A model generated the notes under the pieces. The model saw only the letters and a list, made by a program, of their open reading frames with translations. It searched no databases and was not told the DNA's origin. From Leptasterias polaris (Eukaryota > Echinodermata > Asteroidea > Forcipulatida > Asteriidae), in assembly GCA_037783415.1 (NCBI GenBank), contig JAZGTN010000170.1, forward strand, positions 3,143,501 to 3,207,500: DNA of 64,000 bases, given 5' to 3'. Both the position numbers and the translations under genes were made by a program. Position 1 is the first letter of the stretch, and each line of letters begins with the position of its first letter. Shown piece by piece: positions 50,938-62,459 of the stretch.

Positions 50938-51061
50938 TCTAGCTGCAGCGTACGCCGACATGACTCCTGCCACACCAGCGATGCATCATCCAGTATTTGC
51001 CGCACACCCTGCCTTACATGCACAAATACCGGCAGATGGTGCTCGAGTCACCTACGTACTG
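50938..51061 (+). CDS. RBPMS: Exon 6: Ala/Pro/His-rich linker (residues 136-177)
   Basis: 124 nt. The first base completes a Pro codon, then 41 codons follow, ending in phase 0 at donor gtaggt; the acceptor is tccacag. It reads LAAAYADMTPATPAMHHPVF and continues with AAHPALHAQ, like the Ala/Pro-rich segment ending in SLHAQ of vertebrate RBPMS. The last residues (IPADGARVTYVL) have no counterpart I recognise, so a different donor inside the exon is possible, although gtaggt is the best match and keeps frame with exon 7. Reading through the donor would give 26 more residues and a stop at 51137-51139. Confidence 0.88.
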
Positions 51062-52467
51062 GTAGGTTGGATGAGAATAACCAATCACCCCTCCCCTCCC
51101 CCACAGTTTCCACACAGTGCACATAAATTATTTGTATGAGATAATGTCTCGCACTGTCAGTACACTTTCTTTGTTGGGGTGGCTGCACACAAAAGATGCT
51201 CTATTGTGTGCAAATTTTCATTGTCTTGTGCACTAACATAATCGGGTCATGTTAATTAGATTGCTTTTAAAAGATGGTGCTGAACACATTCTTTCTTACT
51301 TGTCCGGGTTTCAAGGAATATATCTTTAAATTCTAAACACATCTCTGTGGTGAATGACAAAACTCGTTGTTGTTTTGAAAAAAAAGTTTGGAGTATTTTA
51401 CTCCGTCTTTCTCAATCTGTTGACCTTTTACACTTTTTTTTCCCCCTTAAAATTGTGGTTCTTTAAAAAACAGGAGTGGAACGGATGACTCCTTTGCGAA
51501 AAAAACAACTGGCCTTTAGTTTTCAAGAAACACACTTGCCTTTAGGCATAAATGTAATTTTCTTGAAAGTGGAGTAAATATTCATTACAAATCAAGAACG
51601 CATCTGCTGCTTTAATGTGGAATTCTGAACTTTTAAAAGGATAACAAAGCAAAACAATATTATATGGTTTGTTAAATTAAATAATGCTTGTTGCCTAGAA
51701 GAAAAAAAACTACTTTTTCCTCTTTTCCTTTTTTTTCTCATTTCATATGTTTGAACATTTGATGTAGAAATACTTACAACCTTTCGACAGAATTGTTTTT
51801 ATTTCATTGACTAATTTCTTTTATTTGTTTGTATTTGTTTACTTATTTTGTTTGTTAATTTGGCACCCTGGTAATTGAATATTGTTTTTTGACGATGTAA
51901 ACTTGCTGTAGCAGGGTCTGATTTTGAATGATTTTGTGTCCTGTTTTGATTCACTATGAAGTCTCTTCTTTTTTTCCCCACAAGCAGAAAATGTTCAGGC
52001 AAACTAGTCTCTCCGTTTCTTTCTCTATTATTTCTTTTTCTTCTTTCTGTGCCTGTCTCTCCAATTTTCACTACATTCTCTCCTTCCTCATTCTGTCCTT
52101 CGTTTCGTGTTTTTTCTCTCTGACCCTTTATAAACCTGCAATCCAGATAGTTCATACAAACAAACAAAAATGTTTCAAAATAAACTTAAGATTAATTGAG
52201 TGTATTTTGTAGCTTGATTGAAGTAATATAGGGTATGGCAGTTACCCTAAGGTATTACACAGCAGTGGCAAGATAAAAAACTTCTTTTGAAAACACACAG
52301 ATTTTGAAGTTCATAATAGATCCATTTTTTCTGTGAAACATTTCTCTCAAATTTTGGTTGAGTTGCCCATACACTTCTTAACATTTCCCCTCCCACCAAA
52401 AAAAACTAAAAAAAGTTTTAGCACACAACTAAAACATGTAAAGTAGGCATGGAAAATGGCTGCAAAT

Positions 52468-52591
52468 CATCCATGCTGTTGTTGACAGTTATTTTTGTTT
52501 ACATTCTTGTCATTCATGCTGTTGTTGACAAATGTTCTTGTTTACATTCTTGTCATCCATGCTCTTGTTGGCAACTATTCTTGCTTACATG
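52468..52591. repeat. 43-bp minisatellite, three copies
   Basis: catccatgctgttgttgaca begins copies at 52468, 52511 and 52554, each ending in tttacattcttgt or a close variant. Confidence 0.9.
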
Positions 52592-52971
52592 TGCACAACC
52601 CTTCACCCTGTCAAAAAGGGAAACCCAAGGATTGTCTTGAGTTACTGTTTGAAAATTCACTTCAATGAACAATAGTAGTGTTCTGTACTTGTTGCATCAG
52701 GGATAAAGAATATATACATGTTGTGTGGGATTTTTAAAAGTAAATATATAAATTGTTGTATTAACCCTTTCACTGGAAAAGCACTGTATACTCTGGGAAT
52801 GCAAATTTTAATCTTGTTATCTGATTATCTCTTTTTGTTCTCCTTCTTTTAACTGATAAATATTGTTCAAAGTTTTGCGTGCTTAAGGCATTTTCCCCCT
52901 TTTTTTTGCATTTACAAATGTGTGTGTCTGTTACTCAATGCCTTACGAGTGCTGGGGGGGGGGGGTTGTTG

Positions 52972-53049
52972 ACGGGCTACGTGCAGTGGGATTCAAACCC
53001 CATGCATTCTAGAGCAGATGACTTTTAATCGCTTGGTCACTGAGAAACG
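52972..53049 (-). other. tRNA-like sequence (pseudogene or SINE head)
   Basis: On the minus strand the order is A-box-like tgaccaagcgatt, an anticodon-region tctagaa, then B-box-like gggtttgaatcccac. This looks like a diverged Leu/Ser-type tRNA or the tRNA-derived head of a SINE. I cannot fold a convincing acceptor stem by eye, so it is not called a functional tRNA. Confidence 0.45.
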
Positions 53050-53904
53050 TAATTTTTTTCTCTTCAAATGTTTGTTTGCTCTTCAAGAAACTCCTTCAAT
53101 GATTTGTGCCATCTAGAGCATGTTTAAAAGCCTCTGCATCGCATGCTGGAATGTAAAAATAAGACGCAAAATAAAATTAAAAAAATGGCTGGTAATGCGG
53201 TAATGCGGTAATGCAATCATTCCTCCAAGGTTGTGGCCTTATGATCTTCACAAGAGAAAATGGAAGCTAGGCGCATGGGATTTCTTTCATTTACAAGAGT
53301 TTTTTGTTGTTGATATTTTAATGTAGCTTGGGTTTTTGTTTGTCTTTACCTTATGGAGTTGTGGGGTTAAAAGAGGTAATCATAGTCTTGTACAAATTAT
53401 TTCAAATGATCTGTTTTATAAGAAGGAAAAAACTAAAATCAAAACGCTGACAGTTTTGTGGATGTGCATGTTGCCACTCTTGGTTTCCTTTTCCAATCTA
53501 TAGAGGGCCCTATTCCTACATCCAAAAACTTTCCAGAAACTTCTGACCTATGAAAAGTAGTTTGAACCACCTTGACCTTGTGAATGCTGCTTCTTAATTA
53601 GCATGTATTAAAAACTTTCGTCTTTATTTTCATAAAGATTTTATTAAGCAGGAAATGTTACTAAGCATAAATGACAAACATACTTTTCTTTTGTTAGCAT
53701 ATTTTCCTGCTCTTTGACACTGGTGTCTTGATTTAGAGGACAAATAGATTTAAATAATTTTTTAATAAGCGCAATTGTTTCCATGGGCTTACTTGGGAAA
53801 AGTATTTTTGACAAAATTGCCACATTCGTATTAAAAACAAACAAAAAAGCTCTTTGCCTTTTTTATTTATTTTGTTTGTTTTTTTCCATGTATTCTTTTC
53901 ACAG

Positions 53905-54107
53905 CCCCACCATGCACACTCAGCTGTTGCACACCCCCACCACCCCCACCCACACACGTCTCTGCCCCAGCCGACTCTGCCCATGAACATGGCTAACGCA
54001 GCCACAATGGCAGCCATTGCTGGGTCAGCACCGTGCTCCACTCTCTTTATTGCAAATCTGGGCACCGGCGCCAATGCCGAGCAAGAGCTGAGGGACTTGT
54101 GTAGTAG
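53905..54107 (+). CDS. RBPMS: Exon 7: His-rich linker and start of RRM2 (residues 178-244)
   Basis: 203 nt, entering in phase 0 and ending two bases into a codon at donor gtgagt; acceptor ttttcacag. It opens with a His-rich run (HHAHSAVAHPHHPHPHTS) and a Met/Ala-rich stretch, then SAPCSTLFIANLG, the beta strand 1/RNP2 of a second RRM, followed by helix 1 (AEQELRDLC). This block resembles the second RRM of MEC-8-type proteins and is absent from vertebrate RBPMS. Frame and splice sites agree with both neighbours. Confidence 0.92.
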
Positions 54108-56543
54108 GTGAGTGGCTAGGGTCGCTCCACAGGAAAGGGGTCGGAACTCCCGTCTCTGAGAAAGAAAGAAAAAAAAAGTATCGCTGCCGTCCAATCACTT
54201 TGTGTTTCACGCGTTCGGTTTAGTGGAATCTCCCTTTAGAGGAATGCCGTTCTACTTCAACAAGAGTCTGACTGTAGACTCACTGGTCGTATTCTAATAA
54301 ACAGCTAGTTGTTTTAACTTAATGCACGAGTGTTGGCGTCTCCTTTTCAAATTCAAACTGATCAGATGGTAATTTTTATTTTAAAAAAATGTTTTGTTTT
54401 TTTAACAAAGAACTGCCATTCGTCAATCCGTTAATTCTGGTCACATGCTCAGAAAGATATGAGTAAAAGAAAAAGAAAAAATCTGCCAACAGCCTTTTTG
54501 TACTGAACTCAAGCGATCAATGTGATTGGACGTTAAGCATGATATCGTATCAGGGTTACAAGGGTCTTTAAGATTCAAAAGAGGAACTGCCAAACCCCTC
54601 AGGATTTTTTTTTTTTTTTTTTTTTTTAAATGATTAATTGAAAGCCATGTTAGTGGTCTTGGATTAGTATTACACAAAGTCAAAACATTCAGAAACATGC
54701 ACACTTGTAACCCTGGTACGGTTTGTTGATTGAAAGTACAGCCACGTACGAATTAGTGGGTTTGGCTATGGCTAGATTGCTGCCAGATTGGAGAAAGGAC
54801 CTTATTCTCCAGCAATGTCACTGCTGCAAATAACCATAGCTTTAGCCAAAGCCACCTTATTCGGATTCAGCTTACATGTCAGGCACATCATTATAGGCTG
54901 GTGGATGAAGAAAAACTAAAAGGTTCTGTGCTCATGATAGGGGCATATGTACCAGGGGAGGGGGAGTCTAGGTGCCAGCTTCAGTTACATCAACCCAAAA
55001 AGGACTGGTTGTTTTTGGTAGTACTGACCATTCTGGTAATTTGGAGATAACTGTAATTTCCACCAGCCTATATGGGCCTGCATGTATACTGCACTGTTTG
55101 AATTTAGCCATGGGATTATCAACACACTTTTTCAAATTCTATTTTCTCCACGGGTACCAGGGAACATTGAAACTGTCTTACTTACTGATCCATTTCATCA
55201 AAAACACTGCAAAGCACCAAAGATTCAATTGAGAATACTAGAGTGAGGGAGATTATTTAGTGACTGTCTGGATTTTTATTCAGAACTTATTGAGGAATAT
55301 TCAAATGAGGTGATTTGATTGATGTCAGATTGGGGGGTGGGGTAGAGTATGAGGGTTGTCCAAACAAAATCTTTTCAACATTCTACAAAATAAATTGAAA
55401 TGTCTCAATTGCAACTTGATCTTAAACCCCCCCAAAAATACAAATTTCAGTCTCTTTTTTATAAAAGGCAAAATCAGGTTTAACAGCTGGCATTTTTGGC
55501 ATCATATTTTTGTTTGAAGGCCAAATAATGAAAATTGAGGGTCAACAACAGCTACAGATGAAGAATAACTTGGATACAAATTAACAGAATTGCTTTGATT
55601 TTTTTTCATTTGAATTTAAAGTTGATGATAAGATGTTTGGTCTGCATTGGTATAGAGTTATGGATTTTTCTACCTGAATGACTTAATTTTTCTTTTGACT
55701 TTTCTGGTCTGCTTGTTTTTTTCCCCACCACAACTAAGCAGTAGAAATAATTCACACTGTTTGCAATTTCTGAAGATTATTTCACTTTAGGCAGGCACTG
55801 TGTAGCAAGCACCCTTTTGTCAACTTTGCAGATGGGTCTATGTGGTGTTTTAAAGAAAATTCAAAAGTTTCCTTTTTTTAAATCTTTTTTTTTATAAGAG
55901 TACTGTCATTTAAAACTTTTAGTTTTCAAGAAATGCACCCTCAAACTAACCAATGAAGAATTGATTAAAGGTGCATGCGTTTACGAGAAACGTCAAATAA
56001 CAGTGACAACAAGGTTATGCAAGATTGGATAAAAACCCTACTTCTAAGGATGATCAGTACCAGATATTCACTTTAAACCAAGTTAGGTGTCAGATCAAAA
56101 TCATCATTTTCTTTCCTGGTGATCACCAAAAATTCCACCTTGTCTGTAATTCACATTAACTTACGATGTAACATCACTGAGGGTTTCCCCTCCAGCTTAG
56201 CTTTCAAAGTTTGTTGATGTCGGTTAACCGTACACTGGTAAAGTGCTAACTAGTACCATAAAATATAGGTATTAAAGTAAGTTGTAGGTATTCAAAATAT
56301 CATAGCCATGAATCAATGTATATATCAGACTTCCGTAGGGCCTTTCTCACTTTTTTATATTGAAAACAGAAATGCTGCAGTCTTAGACTTTAAAATGGTT
56401 ATTCTCATTGTATTGGATAGATACTTGACATCAGCCAAAAACTGTCTTGAAGATTTCTTGTAATTAATATGGCCTCTTTGAATACTTTCTCCCCCGGTCC
56501 CCACCATCTTTTCTGTCGTCTTTCTTCTCCTCATCTCAAGTAG
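54108..56543 (+). other. Intron 7 (2.4 kb)
   Basis: Between donor gtgagt and a tandem acceptor (AAGTAG). It includes a poly-T run (about 54606-54627) and a roughly 100-bp imperfect foldback at 54755-54856. Otherwise AT-rich with no supportable exon. Confidence 0.8.
54755..54856. mobile_element. About 100-bp imperfect foldback
   Basis: agtgggtttggctatggcta (54755) pairs with the complement of 54837-54856 with about 4 mismatches in 20. Weakly supported as a MITE. Confidence 0.4.
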
Positions 56544-56613
56544 CCTACCGGGATTCACTAGGCTACGAGTCCACAATAAGGGAGGAGCACCCTGCTGTTT
56601 TGTGGAATTTCAG
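56544..56613 (+). CDS. RBPMS: Exon 8: RRM2 central strands including RNP1 (residues 245-268)
   Basis: 70 nt. The first base completes a Ser codon; 23 codons follow, ending in phase 0 at donor gtaaga. It reads LPGFTRLRVHNKGGAPCCFV then EFQ, with CFVEF as the RNP1 core. PGF.RL and NKGG.P..FVEFQ are typical of the second RRM of MEC-8-like proteins. The acceptor is a tandem AAG-TAG at 56538-56543: the downstream TAG is chosen as the stronger site, while use of AAG would insert one Ser and keep the frame. Confidence 0.93.
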
Positions 56614-57179
56614 GTAAGAAAAATTAGATTTCCTAACGGCTTTGTTTACTTGATGCGTTCATGAGTCCATCGGAATCATTGTAGAAACTGTGCAAGTGTT
56701 ACGTGCTTACCATATCTTACGTGCTTACCATATCTTCACATTTTACATGCAATTTGACTACCAAGATGGTAGGCAGGAAATGGTGGACAGTAGCAGGGTC
56801 CAGGGTTCGAATTTGGTGTGAAAATCCACAAGAATGCTGGGCTTGTCGCTCAAAAAGTTTACTAGACCAGAATTTATTTCACTAGACCAGAATCAAAATG
56901 AGTTGAACAAGCACTATAAGAGAAGATCTATCTCATTTGGTTGTTGCAGAAGCACACTTTGATACTCCGAAAATTAAAAGATATTAACAGATTTGTTCAC
57001 AAAGATATTACACAATGAGGTAGCCTGTTATGATTCAATTGAAAAACACAAGACCCCTGGGCATGTCCGGTCGTGAGTTTACTGGCCCTGACGCTAAAAT
57101 CACTGGCCTCGGGCCTGCGGTCCAATGTTTAACTCCAAGCCCCTGACTATTATCATGCATCTTGATGTTTTGTTTCTAG
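56614..57179 (+). other. Intron 8 (566 bp), nothing further seen
   Basis: Between donor gtaaga and acceptor tttctag. Short AT-rich intron with a small local duplication (actagaccagaat, near 56859-56893). No repeats of known families recognised. Confidence 0.8.
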
Positions 57180-57287
57180 AATATTCCTTGTGCTACACAA
57201 GCACTGACACATCTTCAAGGTGTCCTGCTGCCGTCCAGCGACCGTGGAGGCTTACGAATAGAATTTGCAAAAGCTAACATGGGAGAG
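57180..57287 (+). CDS. RBPMS: Exon 9: end of RRM2 (residues 269-304)
   Basis: 108 nt, phase 0-0, with acceptor tttctag and donor gtaaga. It reads NIPCATQALTHLQGVLLPSS then DRGGLRIEFAKANMGE. CATQALTHLQG is helix 2 and GGLRIEFAK is beta strand 4; LLPSSDRGG is a distinctive loop of MEC-8-type second RRMs. The ending LRIEFAK mirrors IRLEFAK of RRM1. Because the exon is symmetrical, skipping it would keep frame but delete helix 2 and strand 4. Confidence 0.95.
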
Positions 57288-59465
57288 GTAAGATTACCAT
57301 GGACACATGGTGATGCTTTTAAATAAATACAAAAAATCAACCAAAAAAGTTATTATTAATATTTAATTTTTTTTATGAGATGCCGAATGTGACTAACTCA
57401 TTTATTTTAGTTCAAATTACTATTTGGATATTGTAAGATTTATGTTTCTTTGATTTTGCTGATGGAAATATTGTTTGTGCTTGGTTGGTTCTGCAAGACT
57501 TCTATCTATAAAGATTTTTATTTGTTAACTGTTAAAAATAATGGAGTTGATTTCAAGCCCGCAATTTGAATAATTGAGACATTGCATGGCATTCTTTAAG
57601 ATTTGTATTCCTTGCTTTTGTACAACATAAGCCGCAACCCGCTGGGACCGTACAAAGTCATTTGTGTTTAACTAACTTTTCTTTAAATTTGTACGATTTC
57701 TCTGGAATCAAAAACCTTATACTATGTTCTTGTAAATAGAAAAATGTGTTTCATTAATTTCTTATCTCTCTGGAAAAAGACTTTTACAAAAATTGTTTGG
57801 TGTAAACAAAAAACTTCTGAAGTTGTGAAGGAAAAAGGGGGGAAAAAATCATTTGTGGTTTTTTTATGTTGCCTTTAAGCCGAATATAAGAGGAGAAAGG
57901 TGATACAAGTGATTTAAATTGCTAGAAATTATAGAAAGGAAGAGGTTTACAAAGACGGGGAAAACAAATTTGGTCTCGTAAAAAGTGCCGTCCTAATTGA
58001 CTTGCACTGGAGTGTGTAGATCAAGTAAGAATCACATGCAAACTATCGGTATTCGTTGTGAATAACAGTGTCCAAAATCAAAACCTTCATTCCTGGCTTG
58101 GACTGCTTGGTGCAGTGGCATTGTTGACTGATAAGCATATGCAGCCAAAATACTCAACTCGAACCCAGCCTTACAAAGCTGACTGTATTATTGTGATTAA
58201 GTGCCCCTCGACAAGGAAACTCAAGCAGCATCAGTAGAAATCTGTTATCCGACCAAAGACAGTTTTATAGAGGATGTCAAACTACCATGTTGTTTTCCTT
58301 AAAAGTATCATGCTATTTCCCTCTTCCCTGATTTTCTTACTTTTTTTTACAAAACACACTTCTGAATTAAGAGATTTTTCGTAACACTCCCTGCCATCAT
58401 TGCAAACAACTATTTTTAAAAGCAGTGTTATAATGTTTGATTATATTAGGGTCAAATTTGGCCTGAGTTTTGTCTTGATTTTTTCGTCTTTGAGTTTTGA
58501 GGTGTGATACAACCATTCAGCCAGCTTTCTATTTCCATCCTGTAACTTTACCAGAAAACCATAGAATGGTCAGCCGGTGGGTTAATCTACTCACCGTCAC
58601 CGGCACACCACCAAATCGGAGTCACACCCATCAACCGAACCGCAGCTAGCCCTATATTCCAGTTCTGAATCAAGGCATGTGGCTACTTACTTTCTTACAA
58701 GAATGCCACCTTGGGTTTTTTTAAAGTATTATTATTATCAATTCCATGGTGTTTAGTAATTTTTTATTTATTTTTTTCCTTGATCACATTAGTTCCCTTC
58801 CAACACTAGCGGGTGCCATGGTTTGTGGCTGCGTAGAAAGTAGACACTAGATGAATGCCACTTTTGATGTATTTTGCTTCAGTCATTTCCTACTAGCACT
58901 AGATGGTGTATATTTTGATCATTAATCTCTGTTGTTTTCATCACTACCATGAGACATTTTCATGTCAATTCCTCAACTTGAGGGACAGCGGTTTTGTTGT
59001 CAACAATTTCCCGCTCTTTGCTTTCTTCCCCGCCAACATTGTGTATGGGGGGGAAGGGGGTCACAGTAAAGAAGGTTCCGATGTCATAGGTCAGCAGCAG
59101 TTGAGTCAAACCATTGCGGTCTGAGCAACTGTGGGGGGGATGCTGCTAGTATTGCCATCAGGCCGAAGTCGGATTGGTAAAAAAAAAACATGCACCCACT
59201 CGCTCTGCATTTGTACCAACAGTAAAAACTGAACAAAATAACAAATGTAATGAGCATGTTTTTTGCATGTATTTTCTATAACAGACTTTGGCTTAGACAT
59301 GAAGTTTGTTTTTGTGTGCATAGTAAATAAGGAGGCAGGCATGATGTAGTAATATGCCACCCATCTGTAGATGTAGTTTTATCCATACATCATAAAGCAG
59401 GGTTTGCGCAAAGATTTGGATAACAGGAAATGGCGTAACCAGAATTTTTTTTTCTTCTCCTTTTT

Positions 59466-59484
59466 GGGGGGGGGGGGGGGGGGG
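59466..59484. repeat. G19 homopolymer
   Basis: Uninterrupted G run directly before the family B element. Confidence 0.9.
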
Positions 59485-59488
59485 ATGG

Positions 59489-59682
59489 CCAGAGCTGCCA
59501 ACTCTCCCTGATTCTGCAGAAAATTCCCTGACAAGAAACCAGTCTTTCCATGTTCAGATGAACAAATTTGAAAATCTCCTTTGTGGAAATGTTTTCCTTA
59601 TTATTATGTTGAATCGTAATTCGAAATTTTTCCCTGATTGTTGTAAAAAAGTCTCCCTGATTGAGCTCTGGGAGGGGCATGC
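59489..59682 (+). mobile_element. Family B inverted-repeat element, copy 3
   Basis: Starts cagagctgccaactctccct and contains ttccatgttcagatgaacaa and ccctgattgttgtaaaaaag, matching copies 1 and 2. The right end (gagctctggg) is partly degraded. Confidence 0.75.
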
Positions 59683-60786
59683 TGGGGCAAAGACATACAT
59701 GTAGTCTGGGGAAGCTATTTAAACATTTGTTCTTGTTTTTTTAAACATTATTTTGGTCTCATTTGGGGGACTAAGTTTGGGAGGGGGTGCCCTCTGATTA
59801 TGCCACTGATTCCAGTAATCCAAATTTCCTTGAACTTGGAAATACGGTGTCCAAATCGGTCACCCCCACAGTATGTTCAATTGCAAATGACAGAGGAACA
59901 AGGGTGTTTGACAGTACACCTGTATCTGATCAATATTTCCCCTGCTAACAAGCAATTACAAATCAAAACCATGCTGTGCTTTTTACTAACATACTAAAGG
60001 TCAAACATTTAATCACAGTCGCAGGGCAAACCAGTCAAACCGCGGCAACTAACCCTGTCAATAGTAACTGTTCATCAACAGACCTCCCTAATAAAAGGAA
60101 AATACGTTTGTGAATCCAAAGGTTGAGCATCGAGGCTGGAATGCATAACCCGTCATACCATATTTTGGTCTAAAAAGTCCAGTGGTGTATTACAATTCTA
60201 GGCCCTGTCTGAACTGAAGACTGCGGCTGTTGCTAAGGCTGTTGCTAAGGGTAGCATGTGCTTCAATGCATGTTCACATGGGGATGTAGCCGCAGTTGTA
60301 GCCACCATTTCGGATATGATCATAGACTCTTAATTTACAAACTTGCCGCTGATCTACATACATCACAAATCCTAGGCAGTAACACGATTCTCCCCTGACA
60401 CAAGCTAGCGTATCTGGCCGATATGTGCGAATTGCGTGCCGATACGCAACAATTTCAGCCGATACGCATTTTTTATTTTTTTTATACCGTAGTTTCACAC
60501 AAAACTTCCAGAGAAAACAATATAGATTGCACAGTAGAACTTTTACAACCAAGATAAACACTTAAGTAAGCGCACTTCAGCCAAACATATTTAAAAAATG
60601 GTCCAGAATGACAAACAGTTTTTGAAAAAAAATGGGGGAAAACCCTGAGTAATATTTTTACCTCTAAACCACCCTCAGTTACAAATGTCACCCTTTATGA
60701 GATGGAGTTCATAGTCTTTTCTTAGGGAAGCAATTTTTGCCCTGGATTTTCTACCAGGATTTTTCTACAACTTTTACTGGTTGATT

Positions 60787-60821
60787 GCATTTTGCATTTT
60801 GCATTTTGCATTTTGCATTTT
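60787..60821. repeat. 7-bp tandem repeat (gcatttt), five copies
   Basis: Five consecutive copies of the heptamer gcatttt in intron 9. Confidence 0.9.
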
Positions 60822-62459
60822 GATTGAACATTACATTGTTTCCTCTCTGCATGAATCCCATGCCTAGACTTGTACCATCAATTTGTAGATATGTTTTGTT
60901 GAATTGATGGAATGCATGAAAAACTGTTGAATGTGAAAAAACAAAATTAGTCATCAAGAACTTTGTCTCAGTGCGGCCATGTTTTTCTTCTTCTGGGTTT
61001 TCCCCCCTTCTGATTTCTGTAAACCAAAATCACTAATGAACAGGGAAGAACTCTGGCTTCCATTCCGATCAATTCTGAATCGATATCAAAGATTTTTGCC
61101 AAAGATGATGGTGACAGTGTCCAATTTGCCAGCTATGAATTTCAAGACCCACTGACAAAAAGACAGTTTGACTTTTAAGTTAAGTTATAAACCTCTCCCT
61201 ATCAACTTTGGATGATATCAGAAGAAGAAAAAATTACAGATTGGGTCCAAAGACTATAGAGCGCTGAAGGCGTAAGATGGGGAACCAACAGTAGTTCCAA
61301 CAATAGATACAACTCCAGTTCCCCACCTTGCGCCTCGGGCTCTCTCTAATCTTAGCCACCACCTCTTGAGGGGAAGGCTTAACTTTCACACTCAATTTTT
61401 CTCGGCCTACTAACAATTAAATAGTCTCATTGTCCTGCACTTGAGCCTCACTGAGCTGGAATTGATTGCTACGTGATTAAAAAAATACTAAAAAAAATCT
61501 TAATCATAATTTATTAATTGTGCATTTCTCAATTGGATCTCACAACGAATCCAGACATGAACAAAACCAGAATCAAAATCAAAAATTGACCAAATAATTC
61601 ATGAATCCAGACATTACCATTAAAAAAATTATAATTTTTTATTTTTTCCCCAAAAATTTAGCAAACTGGCAAACCAAAATAATTCATGATGGGTTGAGTG
61701 AATAGCTCCATAGGCAAAGGGAGTTCAAGAGTTAGTTTGCTCGGATGTACAGAGAGTATGCCTAGATACGGCAGTGGAAGAGGGGTGGGGGGGGGGCTGA
61801 GAGTTGGCTGTTGTGAGGGGTTGTTTGGGGAAAAGAAAACGCAAAGAAGAGTACAGGGACAACAAATTATTTTTATTGAGAAATTTTAACATGAAAGGGC
61901 CATGAAAAGAAGTACATTCTTCATAACATTTAAAACTTGTTGGAACTTTCAACCTCTGAGTGGAACTTTTCGTTATCTTCTTGTTCTTGGTATCTGCTCT
62001 CTTCTGGAATGCTTTTTGGAAAACTAATTTTTATCCATGGTTTTTTTAACACCATATCTGATATCATCATTTTTTGATTCTGTTTCGCTACTAGCTAATA
62101 CGGCTCATGCATTGTATACATTAATACATTGGAACGTCATTCATTTCATCATTGAATTTGATTAATCACATTGGTGTTTTTTAAAAAAGTCATCCGCCTT
62201 GTCCTGTTACATAAAAGGCTTTCCATTCATGAAGATTCAGATTATTACAGATCAGTGTTTAACAATGTTGGGATGTTACAGTCAGTTTGGTTTTAAATTT
62301 CATCAAATATGCAATCAGCAAACATAGTGTTCTTGCAAGGTGTCTTTCACACAAGTTTTGAACTCTTACACAGATTCTTCAATGGGCCTCATGTTCTGCT
62401 TTCTTTACTCCCCCAAAGACTAACTTTAGTTTGTCTCCGTCTCTTTGTAATCTCCACAG

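Larger units (their letters stand above)
51062..53904 (+). other. Intron 6 (2.8 kb) with minisatellite and tRNA-like remnant
   Basis: Between donor gtaggt and acceptor ttttcacag. Holds a three-copy 43-bp minisatellite (52468-52591), a tRNA-like sequence on the minus strand (52972-53049) and a short tandem of the 7-mer ggtaatg/c near 53192-53214. No exon seen. Confidence 0.8.
57288..62459 (+). other. Intron 9 (5.2 kb)
   Basis: Between donor gtaaga and acceptor tctccacag. Contains a roughly 190-bp inverted-repeat element (59489-59682), a G19 run directly before it, and five copies of a 7-bp unit (gcatttt) near 60787-60821. Short ORFs such as those at 60.3-60.7 kb have no recognisable domain. 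Confidence 0.8.

Noticed and set aside
51811..52167. 118-codon minus-strand ORF rich in Lys, Arg, Glu and Asn
   Set aside because: It is the complement of a T/C-rich intron stretch; composition explains the open frame.
56790..56830. tRNA gene suggested by ggttcgaattt
   Set aside because: No A-box at the right distance and no acceptor stem by eye.
60190..60320. Inverted-repeat element suggested by actgcggctgttgc / tgtagccgcagt
   Set aside because: Complementarity is short and offset; boundaries and target duplication cannot be defined.
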